Origin: Sporodiniella umbellata
Lineage: Eukaryota; Mucoromycota; Mucoromycetes; Mucorales; Rhizopodaceae
DNA length: 64,000 nucleotides
NCBI GenBank assembly: GCA_025677835.1
Contig: JAIXMR010000063.1
Span: 62,001 to 126,000 of the forward strand
Direction of reading: 5' to 3'
Below, in pieces: positions 47,007 to 59,301 of the stretch. Under the pieces are notes generated by a model. It was given only the letters and a program-made list of their open reading frames with translations. It was not told the origin of the DNA and ran no database searches. The position numbers and the translations under genes were made by a program. Every line of letters starts with the position of its first letter. Positions within the stretch are counted from its first letter, which is position 1.

Positions 47007-50000
47007 TTATTTTTGGCTACAGCTGCGTAGGAAACCTAAGACTAGGGGGACCATTGAATTTCGGACGACCAATTGAATAATTTCATGACCTCGTTTGGTT
47101 ACTACATTCGCCGCAGTACTTGTTGAAAGATTTGAGGAACGATCTACAGCTTTAGGTAATAGTAGTTTCATGACTCTACCATGTCGACCGCCAATGTTTG
47201 AGGGTATATCATCCAAAAACTCTTTTGTTGTTTCATTGTCTTTCAGATGTGACAAATCTGCATCAGGTGTAGAACCTGCTGCTGTATTGAGGTTGAGGCT
47301 GTGCATGGTGTGTCTGTTTTTTGATCGGGCTGTACCCTTTTTTAGCTCATCTGTCAATAAAATTTCTTTCAAGACCTGTAGAGCTACTTTGGACTCAGAG
47401 TTTGGATATGTTTCAGCATAAGAATACTCGTTTTTGACACCATTCACATAACCACTTAGTTTTTTCAGCGCCTCCAGCCATTGAGTTCTTTCTTCTGCAG
47501 TCTCGACACTAAATACATACAGTCGGCTTACCATCCCTCTTTCGCTAGGATCTTTCTCTTTGGCTGAAGCATTACTATCTTTTCTCGCATTGCTTTCCTC
47601 TTTTTCTTGTACGGCACCTTCCATAAGTTTTTTGTCCAAGTGCTTGAAGCCAACCTGAAATGTATAACGCATAAAAGGGCGTTCAATGATTAACGTTTTG
47701 GTTCTGGGCAGTGTGGGGCTCACGTAGTTTCCTGCGTTCTCTCCAGACTTTATAAACATCATCGAGGTGCGACCTAGTGTATTTCCGGTGATAGTAAAGG
47801 ACTGTAGGCAAGAATGAGTAAAATCCAAGACGTTGGGCTTGAAAACCAGATCCTGACCTCTCAGCTTAATTTGAAGACCTTTGTCCGGTGCAGGTATTGA
47901 GATAGTAATAGGGTCAGAAGGAACTCCTTTGGTAAGACGTGAGGGAAGCCTGTGAGGAACCACAGTGATCACAACGTCTTGTAAAACATCGGTGTCTGAT
48001 GCATCTTGTACTTTGTTGTCCCATCCAGTCTCTAACCGTTCTTGTTTAATTGACTTGTACATTTCCTCCATAAATTCACGAGGCACAAGGTGGTATTGAT
48101 CGTAGTAGTTCCATCTTTCCAAGAACTCTGAGATAGTGGGCATAGTAGACCCTTTGGCTCTTAAAGACACGATATAATGAAGAGGCTCAATGGTTACACT
48201 CTGACGGCTGGCATCTTTCGCTATGAGAGGGGAAGGCTTATCTCCCTTCATAAGCTGGTGTAGCCTTTGATAGTCCACCATACTCATTTTTCTTTTGGTC
48301 TGTCTACCCCTTCGTTCTTTTGCTTCACGTGCATGCCAGAAAACATCTTTTTTCGAGGTCGCGTCAAACCACAGTTCAGCGTTTAAAAAGAGAGTGGCTA
48401 CCACAACTTTGACAACCATGTCTTCATGAAATTTGACCACGTTCTGGTTAGCATCGTGCCACTTTTTAGCAAACCTTTCAATCAAGTACTCTAGGTCTTT
48501 CCATACACCTGGCAGTTGGAATGTAGTCAGTAGAATCCGAAGGGCCTCATCCAAACGAAGTCCCACCAGTCGGAAACAGTCCAAAAAGGCATCGTATACA
48601 TCTGAGTTTTCCTTTTGAGCAAGGTAAGAACCCAACTGGCTTCGATTGAGATCTGGCGTCTTGAAAAGAAAGTTGGCAATATTCAGATGATCGTTGGTTA
48701 ATGCGCCTTTATCAATTAAATACTGAATACCAGTTTCTGCGTTTCCTTCGAATTTGCGTAATGCAGTGGCCATGACAGGATGCATCTTTCGGGGAGGCGG
48801 TAGAATTGGCTTACCATCTGTATCTATTTTGATTATTGGCTTACTGTTCAAAGAATAATAATCGTCTTTAGAGATATACAAAGTCAATTTTGAAAGCTCA
48901 ACAATGTTCTTGACTTGAAATAATGAGTTTTTATCAGCCCGGAATCGGAACTTTTCTTTGCCTGATATTGCATGGTATTGAAGGCGATGAAGGCTGGCAT
49001 TCGTGTTTGCTTTTATGGCGCTTGGATTGTTGTTGGTACTGCTGTTACTGCCAACTATAATATTTTCGTCCATAATCGGTTTACAAATCAAAAGGAGATC
49101 GTTGAATAGAAAAAGATATCGATCTTTGACTGTATTTGCATTGACAACCTGAAAAACAGGTGTATGCAAGAGGTGTTTACGCTGTGGCGAGTTCAAGGGC
49201 TTAGGTTGTTTGAGAGGTAGGTTCGTTTCTGTTTTTTTTTTCGGTGGTGTGGTTAATAAGTTTCGAAGCCGCTCTGTAGAAGGGGACAAAGTGATTTTTT
49301 CTTCCTCTCTCGTCTTCTCGTTGCGTCCCGAGAGTTCATCGTATACATCTTGGTGATAGTTTGAAAGCTTCAGACTGTCTGTACTGTCTGTGGAGGGTGG
49401 GAAAGATAAGGGTGATCGAGAGCGTCGGCTCCTCGGGTGATGGGGTGAAAGTACTTTGTGTTTAAAATCCCCTAACGAAAGTGATACAGGAGACCCCTCT
49501 TCATCGTCTGAAAGCTCAATATCGCTATCTTCTGCATTGGGTTTCTCTTTATGGGTAGAAAGTTTAGGTTGGTGAGAGGCATATTTCTTCTTATGCCGAC
49601 TGTTGGTTAAAAACTCTGGTGAAGACAGTACAGCATCTTCTTCATCTCCATTGTCAGCTTTGAGATTATGTTTTTCTTTTTCGTAACGGTGTCTTAAGGA
49701 CTTATATAGGGGCCCGTCCTGATGAAAATTGGAAGGATCGTTTGCTGAGAATGAAGGTGTAATGAAAGGCGACATGCCATAGTAGGTATCAAAATCGTAA
49801 GAACTAGGTGAGGATGAGTCTTCAGACAACCGTGATTTATCTAAAGTTGAGAACGAGGTAGGGACAGCAACACCTCTGTCAATTAATCGCTGCGTAAATG
49901 AAGGGCCATTATTGGTACTGAGGGGGCTCGAGATTTTCTTTTCCTTATTAATGAGAGAGGTAGAAGGATTGAAAGATCCCGATTTTGCGTAAACAGAGTA

Positions 50001-50060
50001 TTCTCGGTTGTTGTTATTTGATTTATTTGTTGAGTTTACTGATTCCTGTTCGTTCTCCAT
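47007..50060 (-). CDS. Sec7-domain/PH protein with substituted glutamic finger
   Basis: Single exon of 1017 residues starting at MENEQESVN. Residues 1-290 are Ser/Asn-rich and acidic. A PH-like segment begins near 297 (HTPVFQVVNANTVKDRYLFL, then NDLLLIC). The Sec7 domain spans about 430-620: LRKFEGNAETGIQYLIDKG, TPDLNRSQLGSYLAQ, YDAFLDCFRLVGLRLDEALR and LPGVWKDLEYLIERF. In active Arf exchange factors the last motif reads LPGEAQ, with Glu as the catalytic finger; here position 519 is Val. A second PH-like region lies near 800-910 (RPFMRYTFQVGFKHLDKK to TQWLEALKKLSG). It is likely a membrane-trafficking protein of the Sec7/PH group; whether it still exchanges nucleotide on Arf is doubtful from this residue. 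Confidence 0.87.
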   Translation of the reverse strand: MENEQESVNSTNKSNNNNREYSVYAKSGSFNPSTSLINKEKKISSPLSTNNGPSFTQRLIDRGVAVPTSFSTLDKSRLSEDSSSPSSYDFDTYYGMSPFITPSFSANDPSNFHQDGPLYKSLRHRYEKEKHNLKADNGDEEDAVLSSPEFLTNSRHKKKYASHQPKLSTHKEKPNAEDSDIELSDDEEGSPVSLSLGDFKHKVLSPHHPRSRRSRSPLSFPPSTDSTDSLKLSNYHQDVYDELSGRNEKTREEEKITLSPSTERLRNLLTTPPKKKTETNLPLKQPKPLNSPQRKHLLHTPVFQVVNANTVKDRYLFLFNDLLLICKPIMDENIIVGSNSSTNNNPSAIKANTNASLHRLQYHAISGKEKFRFRADKNSLFQVKNIVELSKLTLYISKDDYYSLNSKPIIKIDTDGKPILPPPRKMHPVMATALRKFEGNAETGIQYLIDKGALTNDHLNIANFLFKTPDLNRSQLGSYLAQKENSDVYDAFLDCFRLVGLRLDEALRILLTTFQLPGVWKDLEYLIERFAKKWHDANQNVVKFHEDMVVKVVVATLFLNAELWFDATSKKDVFWHAREAKERRGRQTKRKMSMVDYQRLHQLMKGDKPSPLIAKDASRQSVTIEPLHYIVSLRAKGSTMPTISEFLERWNYYDQYHLVPREFMEEMYKSIKQERLETGWDNKVQDASDTDVLQDVVITVVPHRLPSRLTKGVPSDPITISIPAPDKGLQIKLRGQDLVFKPNVLDFTHSCLQSFTITGNTLGRTSMMFIKSGENAGNYVSPTLPRTKTLIIERPFMRYTFQVGFKHLDKKLMEGAVQEKEESNARKDSNASAKEKDPSERGMVSRLYVFSVETAEERTQWLEALKKLSGYVNGVKNEYSYAETYPNSESKVALQVLKEILLTDELKKGTARSKNRHTMHSLNLNTAAGSTPDADLSHLKDNETTKEFLDDIPSNIGGRHGRVMKLLLPKAVDRSSNLSTSTAANVVTKRGHEIIQLVVRNSMVPLVLGFLRSCSQK

Positions 50061-50439
50061 TTTGGGTCTGTGAAAGATATTTTTTTTTAAAAAAAAAAGC
50101 AATAATTATCCAATTTCTGAAAACGAATTGAAGTGTAGAAAATAAATGCATAAAAATTAAAAAAGGAACTCCTTGTCACTATTTTTACTATATAAAATCA
50201 TTAAAAACGTTGTTTTCGCGTTATTTTCAAAGTAGAAGTAAAGGATCTTGAAACAACGTAAATTTCCGTATTAACGAAGCGTTTTTATCTAAATTGGAGA
50301 TAGCGCAAATCAAAATTAAAAAGAAAAGGAGAAACAGTGTAGTATCTCGGTTCAAGCTGTTATATCCAAAATGTATATATATTCCTAGATTTTCTTGCTT
50401 TTATTCTTTCAGTTTTCTTTCTTTAAAGCTTTTATAGCC
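50061..50439. other. divergent promoter region
   Basis: About 380 bases between the Sec7-protein start (minus) and the small orphan gene (plus). AT-rich; a tatatatattcc stretch near 50375 could be a TATA element for the orphan. No exon. Confidence 0.45.
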
Positions 50440-50705
50440 ATGAATTCTTATCAAAAAATACCCGAATTATCAGAGGACATCAAGGTAAACCACAGCTAAA
50501 AAAAGAATGCCCAATCAGCTATTGATGTATTGAGCAGAAAAATAATACGCACCCGTGGAAACACCAATTTCAGCTCAAGGTTGAAAAGGCCAAGCAAAGC
50601 ATGCTTTTAAAAAAAAGCAAGTCAGTAAATGACTCTGTCATGATTGTCAATGGCCTTATAGGCATGGCTTCGAAAGTCACACACACACGCCTATTACAAA
50701 AATGA
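50440..50705 (+). CDS. unrecognised 70-residue protein
   Basis: Two exons, 50440-50484 and 50538-50705, joined in phase by a 53-base intron with donor gtaaac and acceptor tgagcag. The product begins MNSYQKIPELSEDIK and continues NTHPWKHQFQLKVEKAKQS, a Lys/Ser-rich stretch, then VMIVNGLIGMASKVTHT. It is basic, with one short hydrophobic segment near residues 48-56. A pyrimidine-rich leader precedes the ATG and a TATA-like stretch lies about 65 bases upstream. I do not recognise a family. Composition and clean splicing argue for a real gene, but homology would decide. Confidence 0.55.
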
Positions 50706-51736
50706 ACCTGAATACCCATTAATAAACATATATTTATAAATACATCCAGTATATCTCTACTATATGTCTTTTCTGTTTCTTAAGTATTCTAGTGATAAAA
50801 AGACTCAGCTAACTTTTTTTTCCGAAAAAAATCGATATTTCAATTCGCTTGTTTCTTATTCATTAGATCTTAAATTATTAGCCTTTTGTCTTGGTAGACT
50901 CTTAAAAATTAGTATTCGGATTGTATTATTATAATAATAACAATAAAATCTCTCTGTCTAAATTAACACATTTTAAGTTGATAGAAAGACTGATCAGCTG
51001 CTTTTTCTAACCAAGAATTTGTTTTAAAAATTAGTTTACAAAACAAAAAGTGAAAATAGAAAACAGAAAAAAAAAGAAGGGATGCTTTTTAGCAATTTTT
51101 TTCTTAAAAATCTTTCTTTGACCACTGTTGCCTTTTGTGGCCTTTCAGCTTTCGATCTTATACTTACAAACACTGAAGTCAATTTGATTTAGCCGCTAAC
51201 TTTAGCCTGTTGGGTCAAACCGAACAAATTGTCTTACATGTATGCATCAGTAAGTTTCCATGCTTTCTTTGATTAGTATCAATAAATTTTATAAAAGCGC
51301 GGTTTTTTGCTGCTGTTTGTATGCTTTTAGCCAATTTTATGCAAATTTTTGACTGACATTAAAAATAGCAAATTTTGCTGCTAATAAGAAAAAAAAGGCG
51401 ATGAATTCAGGCTATTTAAAAAAATCACTGTCACCTACGCAAGAGAAAAAGCTATTTGAAACAAAAGCTGCTGAGGTCGTCCAAAAAGCAACAATTCAAA
51501 GAGACAAGATACATCTGCTAGAATTACTGCTATCGCTATCCCTAGTTTTTAACTAGAACCTCAAATACGCCTAAAAACAAAACTGATTGTATTTCATCTG
51601 ATAAATATTACCAAATATGGTTGCGATCATCTAATCTCAATGACGGGGTTTTCTTTTTCAAACATAGTCAACAATTGTCAATAAAAGACACTAAAATGTT
51701 TGCATCTTTTTTTTTTTTATTTACACTTGTTTATAT
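50706..51736. other. intergenic spacer
   Basis: About 1 kb, AT-rich, no convincing frame. It contains the LYS12 promoter, with a T run about 20 bases before the ATG. Confidence 0.5.
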
Positions 51737-53165
<1,429 letters not shown>

Positions 53166-54814
53166 ATCCTGTATTATATCTAAACCCTTTATAAAGTTAC
53201 AAAAGTAACACATTACTTGCTGTCTTTGTTATCATTTCAGCCTCTTTGAGAGCCCAGTAAAACAGTAAAAGAATCCTCGGACCGATATTTTGTACGTGTT
53301 TGATAGTAAGTTATCTGTCTGAAAACTCGAGATTAGGCTTTCGCTTGCAACAATATTGTTTAACGTTTCCTAACAAGCCACCCTACTTGTTAAGATTAAA
53401 TACAGGATGAAAATTTATTTCATTGCGACTTTAGCTTTATATAGATATATATCCACTCAACTTGACAATATAATACTGAAGAGCTGTGGAAAACCTGAAC
53501 TATTGTCAATGTGTTAATTATGTCTAGTGACTGAAAAAAAAAGAGGCAAGAAGATAGTCAACAACGTGTAATGAATAAGGAAAAGGATTGAGCCAAATTT
53601 TTTACAGACGTTCGTTCATCTATAAACAAAAGACACATTAGGCCCCTGGTGTTTTTCTCCGCTTATAAGAATGGATTCGGCCATATGTGACAGATTTACA
53701 TTCAGTGGCTCTTATCGCTTTCTTTGTCTGCCTACACCTATTAAAATTAACAGCTAATGTCTGGTTTTTGACTTCTTTCTTTCAATCAAATACCAAAAGC
53801 TCATACTTCTATTCCAAATATGAAACCTGGCAATATTTTACTCCAAAAAAAAAAAAAAAAAAAAATTGAGCTGGATGCTCATATCTACTTTTTGTTTTGG
53901 CAGATGTAGGGCTGAAGGGATCTTGGCCATCGTGTGTATTGTACAGTGAATGACGGTATAACCTCAGCCTCGCCCTCTGAGAACAACCTTCTCATTACAG
54001 CTCGAAATAAGGAAAATAGCTCAGGCTTTATTACAATAATCAGAAGACCTGTCTGAAGAGTTAAGCTTTTCTCTTCTGTCTTGATATGACAACGTTTTTG
54101 TTTGCAACAACTACAAGGTATAAATAGACCCACAAAGATTTTTGAACTGTGTTTTTAAAAACCTGTTATTTAAACAAAACAAGGCAGTGACCTGTAAATA
54201 AAAGAACAACTGCATCAAAAATAAAAAAAATAAAAAAAAGAACAGGCAAAGATTCACTAAAGGGTTTGTTTTAGGTAGACAAAATTATTTCATAGAAAGT
54301 ACTTATTGGAATGCCCATGCGAAAACGCCTTGAAGGGTAAGTTTGCTTCAAACTATCTAAGGATATTAGCCTTTCTATACGACTTCTATCCATTTCTCTT
54401 CGTATCGTCTGTTTTAGAGAAAAGTTGATAGACATAAACAGATGCTAGAATAAAGATAACATTGATAACTTGATGAGAAAAAAAATTATAGAGACAGAGA
54501 TCTGGGCTGCATATGCAAGCAATATATAGCAAAGACGCTACAGTTCATTTCGCTATAAAAGTTTCATTTTACCAAAAGAGGCCCTCAGTAGTCAATAACA
54601 ATAGGCATGATTGCTACTGGCTTTGTAGAGTTTACTGACGAGCTTTTTGAGACCATGAAGCTTTATTTCTATACTTGTGAGTAAGATAGCATTCAACATA
54701 ACTTTGGCCTTTTTTAAAAGCAATATAGAGTTTTTGGTAGTGCCAATGACCAAGAGCATGATAAAACAGGTAAGAAAGAATAGTTGGCAGTATACTATAT
54801 GCTTAGAAATTCTG
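53166..54814. other. gene-free spacer
   Basis: About 1.65 kb between LYS12 and its decayed 3' copy. An A21-type run lies near 53846. The frames at 53687-53869 and 53885-54133 are not convincing. Further, more diverged LYS12 similarity may extend into the last 100 bases. Confidence 0.45.
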
Positions 54815-55065
54815 AGATCTTTGGTATTATCTCAAATACTTTGGTCAGCTCTCTTGGCGTATTCCTTTGGCGAACATAGGAAATAGCTTTTTAGTGAGCG
54901 AGCCACTACATGGATCTGCACCAGATGCTGTTGGCAAAATCATCGCTAATCCCGTTGCTTCTATTCGCTCAGCTGGTATGTTATTGGGGCATATGAAATA
55001 TATTTCGTGAGCCCTTGCGATCTACAGTGTTTTGAAGCATCATGTTTAAAAGCATGTATTATATA
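54815..55065 (+). pseudogene. decayed 3' fragment of LYS12
   Basis: Base-by-base similarity to the last LYS12 exon (about 52838-53180): shared segments include catggatc, atcgctaatccc, ttgcttctattcgctc and ggtatgttattgg. The copy has in-frame damage: the CAG codon matching position 53038 reads TCG-TGA region here (a TGA stop), a Gly-Lys-Gly triplet is altered, and about 80 bases before the parental stop are missing. Similarity resumes at the stop (tgtttaaa, then tgtattatat), so the copied segment included the 3' flank. It is a partial gene duplication, not a processed copy that I can prove, since only one exon is involved. Not expected to make protein. Confidence 0.85.
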
Positions 55066-56015
55066 CCAATTGCTTACAGAGCTATAAAATTTAGTGCCTT
55101 ATTTTTGTTTATTATTGTTTTTATTGTTAATTTGGTTCTTTTTATAAAGCGTAGTAAAAAAAAAAAAGAGAAGCATATGCTTTGTTTATGTTTAGCAACA
55201 AACTATCTATAAAGACGACAATAAGTTGCATTTTCGATAGATGTAGACTTTTCTAGGAATTTTTTCTTTATTTTTATGATTTTTTACGAAACATACATAT
55301 AAACAGATCGATCAAAAATTTTGGTTGACAGTGTATGCATGCATGCCTTCAAAAATGGAATAGAAAAAGAGAAGCTCCTTAATTTCATAGGTTTGATTTT
55401 TGCCTTGTGTAATATGCAGACTGTATGTCGTGTTTTTTCATGGCTCATCAAAACATACGCACAAAAACTATAATCGGTTGCGATAAGTGAAAGATAAGAA
55501 ATAAAAGCAGGAAAAGACAAACACCAACTTTCTTTCAGTAAACACACCTTTCGCCTTTTAAACGTCCGCTCTGACAGCTTTTAAAAAAAACTTTGGTTCG
55601 AAAAAGAATGCCCAAAGATTGTGTGCTCTCAAGCAGAGAAGAACTTTTCTTTTATTGAGCTGTCATATGTATCCTTAAATTTTTACTTAAAAGAGAGAGA
55701 AAAGGAGGAAACAATGATTGAAAACGTACCATAACAACGTAACTAGGATACGGTAGCCTAGCAACATAACCCCGAGATGGTATTCTAGTAAATAAAAACA
55801 CTAAAAAAAACAGTATTTGCTACTCGGTCAAGCCAAATGTTAACCTAAATGATTTGTTTGAGGGTTTTATTTTCTAGCGGCTTTTTTTTTTTGACTTCCT
55901 GTCATCTATGGCGTGATTGAATGTCCGAGATTATTCATCAGACAGAAAAAAAAACCTCGATTGCTGTTGTATTTTTTTGCTTTTTTTTTTTTTAAAAAAA
56001 AAAAACATAATAAAC
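55066..56015. other. gene-free spacer
   Basis: AT-rich DNA of about 950 bases. The minus-strand frame at 55284-55547 shows no known features. The last 100 bases contain T and A runs forming the leader of the reductase gene. Confidence 0.5.
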
Positions 56016-56737
56016 ATGAAAGATATTCAAGTCAACACAGATTCAAGTGCTTCAAAGAAAGACTTCTATGAGATTCTTTTGGGTCAAGTTCAATGTATCT
56101 GCGAAGATCAAACTTTTTGGGTAAAACAAAAAATAAAGCAGAAATATGTATGAAAATTGATGTACGATTTTTTTTTTTGAAGGTAACCAACTTGTCCAAC
56201 GTATCTAGTGTAATTTATCATGGCTTAATGTCACTTGACCATTTTCAAAACAAGCCTATCAATTGGTGTGGGTTTTATTTGACAGATCCTAAGAACGATC
56301 AACAATTGATCCTGGGGCCTTTCCAAGGAAAAGTAAGAAAAAAAAGGCGGAAATAAGGGAAAAGGCGTACCAAATATAAACCTTTTGTTACTATTCTAAG
56401 GTTGCATGTACTTTAATTCCATTCGGCAAAGGAGTATGTGGAGCAGCGGCAGCAACAAGACAAACTCAGCTTGTGGACGATGTTCATCGATTCCCCGGAC
56501 ATATTGCCTGCGACTCTGCTTCAAACTCTGAAGTGGTTGTGCCTCTAGTGAAAGATGATGTAAAAAAAAGAAAAAAGAGACAAAGTACACATTTTTCATT
56601 CTTGACTGTAGCGTGTATTAGGTGTATTAGATATTGACTGTGAAAAGACAGAAGGTTTCGACGAAGAGGATCGAAAGGGTTTAGAATCTATTGTGGCTGT
56701 CATCATCGCTAGCTGTGAATGGCCAGTAGCTTCTTAA
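56016..56737 (+). CDS. free methionine-(R)-sulfoxide reductase (GAF domain)
   Basis: Four exons: 56016-56120, 56183-56332, 56401-56559, 56612-56737; 179 residues, usual length. The GAF fold carries WCGFYL, LILGPFQGK, GKGVCGAAAATRQTQLVDDV, FPGHIACDSASNSEVVVPL and VLGVLDIDCE. The three cysteines of the redox centre in yeast fRMsr (YKL069W) are matched by the Cys in GVCGAA, the Cys in IACDSA and one further N-terminal Cys. It reduces free Met-R-O using thioredoxin, protecting against oxidants in the cytosol. Clear assignment. Confidence 0.94.
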
Positions 56738-56978
56738 ACACAAATAGAGAAGGAGTAAGACAGAGAGAGTGGGATGTATAGAGTGCCTCCTTTTTTTTTT
56801 TCTTAATTTGATAAACTTTATGCTTTTATATATATATATATATTTTCCCTCCTACTTGAAATATAAATAAGAATATAAACAAATAAGTAAAAATAAATAA
56901 ATAAAAAAATAAAAGCTGCTTTGCTTTATATTCTTCTTCTTTTTTTTTTTTTTTGCTTTTCTACATTATTTTAATACC

Positions 56979-57922
56979 ATGTCTATTGTTGTTCATTCAT
57001 TACCTATCAAAGCCCTGCCTATACCCTTTTACTCTCTGGAGAAATCACAGGTAGGAAACAAAATTTTTGATCTCCCTGAGTACGGACTAAAGAAAAAAAG
57101 GAATTCTTGTTTTATTAGCTGGAACAATGTTCTATATCTTCGTCCCTTTATTCAGCAGAATCGTCCGAAGAAGAATCAATTATTACAGCTGAAGAGGGGT
57201 TGTACTCTAATGTGGAATCCATTTCTTCAGCAAGAGAAAGGAATGACTATCCCAAAATCAAGCTTTATAAACCGCAGCTAACGATAGATATTTATCATTA
57301 CCCTCTTATTCTACCCACTGCACCAAAGACGCTCCTTAATCCGCCACTTACTCCACAGTCCCAGAAACCTACTCCACAACCACAACCTTCTTCTCGCCTC
57401 CTATCTGCTTTTCAAAAAATCTACCACGCGCCAGTCAAACACGCTCTCCGTCCCTTTTCCGACACTATTCAACCCAAGCAAATGTCTAGCAAGAGCGCTT
57501 CGCTTACGGAGCGCATTAAAAACAAGTTTCAGCCCAAAAAGAAATCTCAGATTAACCTGACTCGTTCAGGCTCTCTTTCCTCTATGGCCAAACGCTGGTC
57601 ATCGAATCGTAAGAAAGACACAATAGACTCTCGGTGGTCTCTTTCTACCCACAGACTGAGTAGGCGATCTCCCTTACCCACCTCACCTGTGCATAAAGCA
57701 GTTCGTTTCTCTAAATCGGTGTCGACGCAAGATACTTACTCCAAAAAAGAATACGACCGTAGATCAGACCCTGAGGCAGCATGTGTTAGTCTAACTCCAT
57801 GGACGGCCCAAATGATAAAAGAAGAATTAAATGCATACAAACGACATGAAATGCAGGTGCATGAGCAAAGCAAAATACACACGCATTATTTTTATTTAGC
57901 CTGTAAAAAAATTTTAAAATAA
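56979..57922 (+). CDS. fungal protein with RVxF-like and EYDR motifs
   Basis: Two exons, 56979-57050 and 57119-57922; 291 residues. The middle is Pro/Gln- then Lys/Ser-rich and probably disordered. Near the C-terminus comes KAVRFSKSVSTQDTYSKKEY followed by DRRSDPEAACVSLTP and a helical IKEELNAYKRHEMQVHEQS. KAVRF fits the RVxF motif that docks on protein phosphatase 1, and the combined VRFS-EYDR-IKEELN layout recurs in fungal proteins of unknown role as far as I recall. Function is not known; a PP1 or scaffold link is a guess. The coding end at 57922 reads straight through a possible donor after HEMQ, so the last 18 residues are less certain. Confidence 0.65.
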
Positions 57923-57933
57923 ACAATCCGCAG

Positions 57934-58127
57934 ACACACACACACACACACACGCGTATAAATACACACACACATACACACACATATACACATACACATA
58001 CACACACATATATACTCAAACTCACGCTCACACTCATACACTCACACTCATACACTCACACACTCACACTCATACACTTACATACTCACGCTCACACTCA
58101 CACTCACACTCATACACAACAATATAT
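57934..58127. repeat. degenerate (CA)n cluster
   Basis: Mixed CA, CATA and CTCACA units over about 190 bases, beginning 12 bases after the stop codon of the preceding gene. Antisense frames across it are repeat artefacts. It is likely in that gene's 3' untranslated region and variable in length. Confidence 0.9.
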
Positions 58128-59270
58128 ATATATATGCATATAACACAGTATTTGCTTTACTAAAGAGCTTTAAAAGCGCGTATTTCCCCCTAAATAGAAT
58201 AGAGAGCAAGTGGTTTTTTTTTCCTTGGTTTCAAATTGAAAATTATGCATGACATTTTCTGTCCAACATACTAATATTATTTATAGTCTTTTATATAAAA
58301 AAGAAAAAAGAAGGGGAAGGATTAAGATGAAACAAAGCAAAAGCAATATGAGCTGTCTAGAGGTTACTTTTGGTTATAAGAAACACTTTGAATAGCTCAA
58401 GCATTATAACGTTTTATCCATTGCTTCTTATCGCCCCTCTCCTCCCCTTGAATTTGAAGAATATAAAGCACATGCGCTAGCTAGGAGAACTTATACTTTT
58501 TTTTCTTGTTCATAGAAATTGAAGGCTAGTTTAAAACAAACTATGAAATGCACTCTATCCTATTTAGTATTATAACAATAACACTACCCGAAATTCGTTT
58601 CAAAAGGCATTCTAGAACATATAGAAAATGCTTTGTATAAAGGCTTCTTTTAATGTGTTTCTGGAATTATTAGAGAGAAAATAAGAAACAAATGAAAAAC
58701 CAAAAAGCACTCTTTAGTATTCATTTAATACAAGAATAAATTCGCTACTTTTTTTTGTTTCTTATAAAATGCATAGACAGCTTAACTAAGCTATACCTAA
58801 ACCTTTTTCTTTTGCTTAAAGCATTTTACATTTGAAGCCCTTTATTTATTGAGTCAATTAAAAAAAAGTACAGACCAAGGCTTACTGCCTTCAATGTTTA
58901 CAATTTTCATATCATACGTTAACTCCCATAAAATGCTAAGTATGTTGTCTTTTAATTGCGATACTTACATCTATAAAGCTACATCATTTTTTCAAAGATG
59001 CAGCACTTCTGATCTTGGCACACACATTTTCAGCCATTTCAAAATATAAACAAAAAAACTATAGAATTTTGCTAAAATGTAACTAAAAATAACAAAACCA
59101 AAACGCCGGTCAACGCTGACTATTTTACTATAAGATCCTTATATTATTTAACATACAGGAGGGTCACAGTGCTGTAGCTAAAAGATGTTGAAGTTCACAA
59201 GCTCATAGCAAAGATGCTAGACTTTGTACTTGTTTTCATAAAAATTCTTAATAAAAACTTTAATCGTTGC

Positions 59271-59301
<31 letters not shown>

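Noticed and set aside
57786..58055. 89-codon minus-strand Val/Cys-rich frame
   Set aside because: Translation of the CA repeat cluster on the opposite strand.
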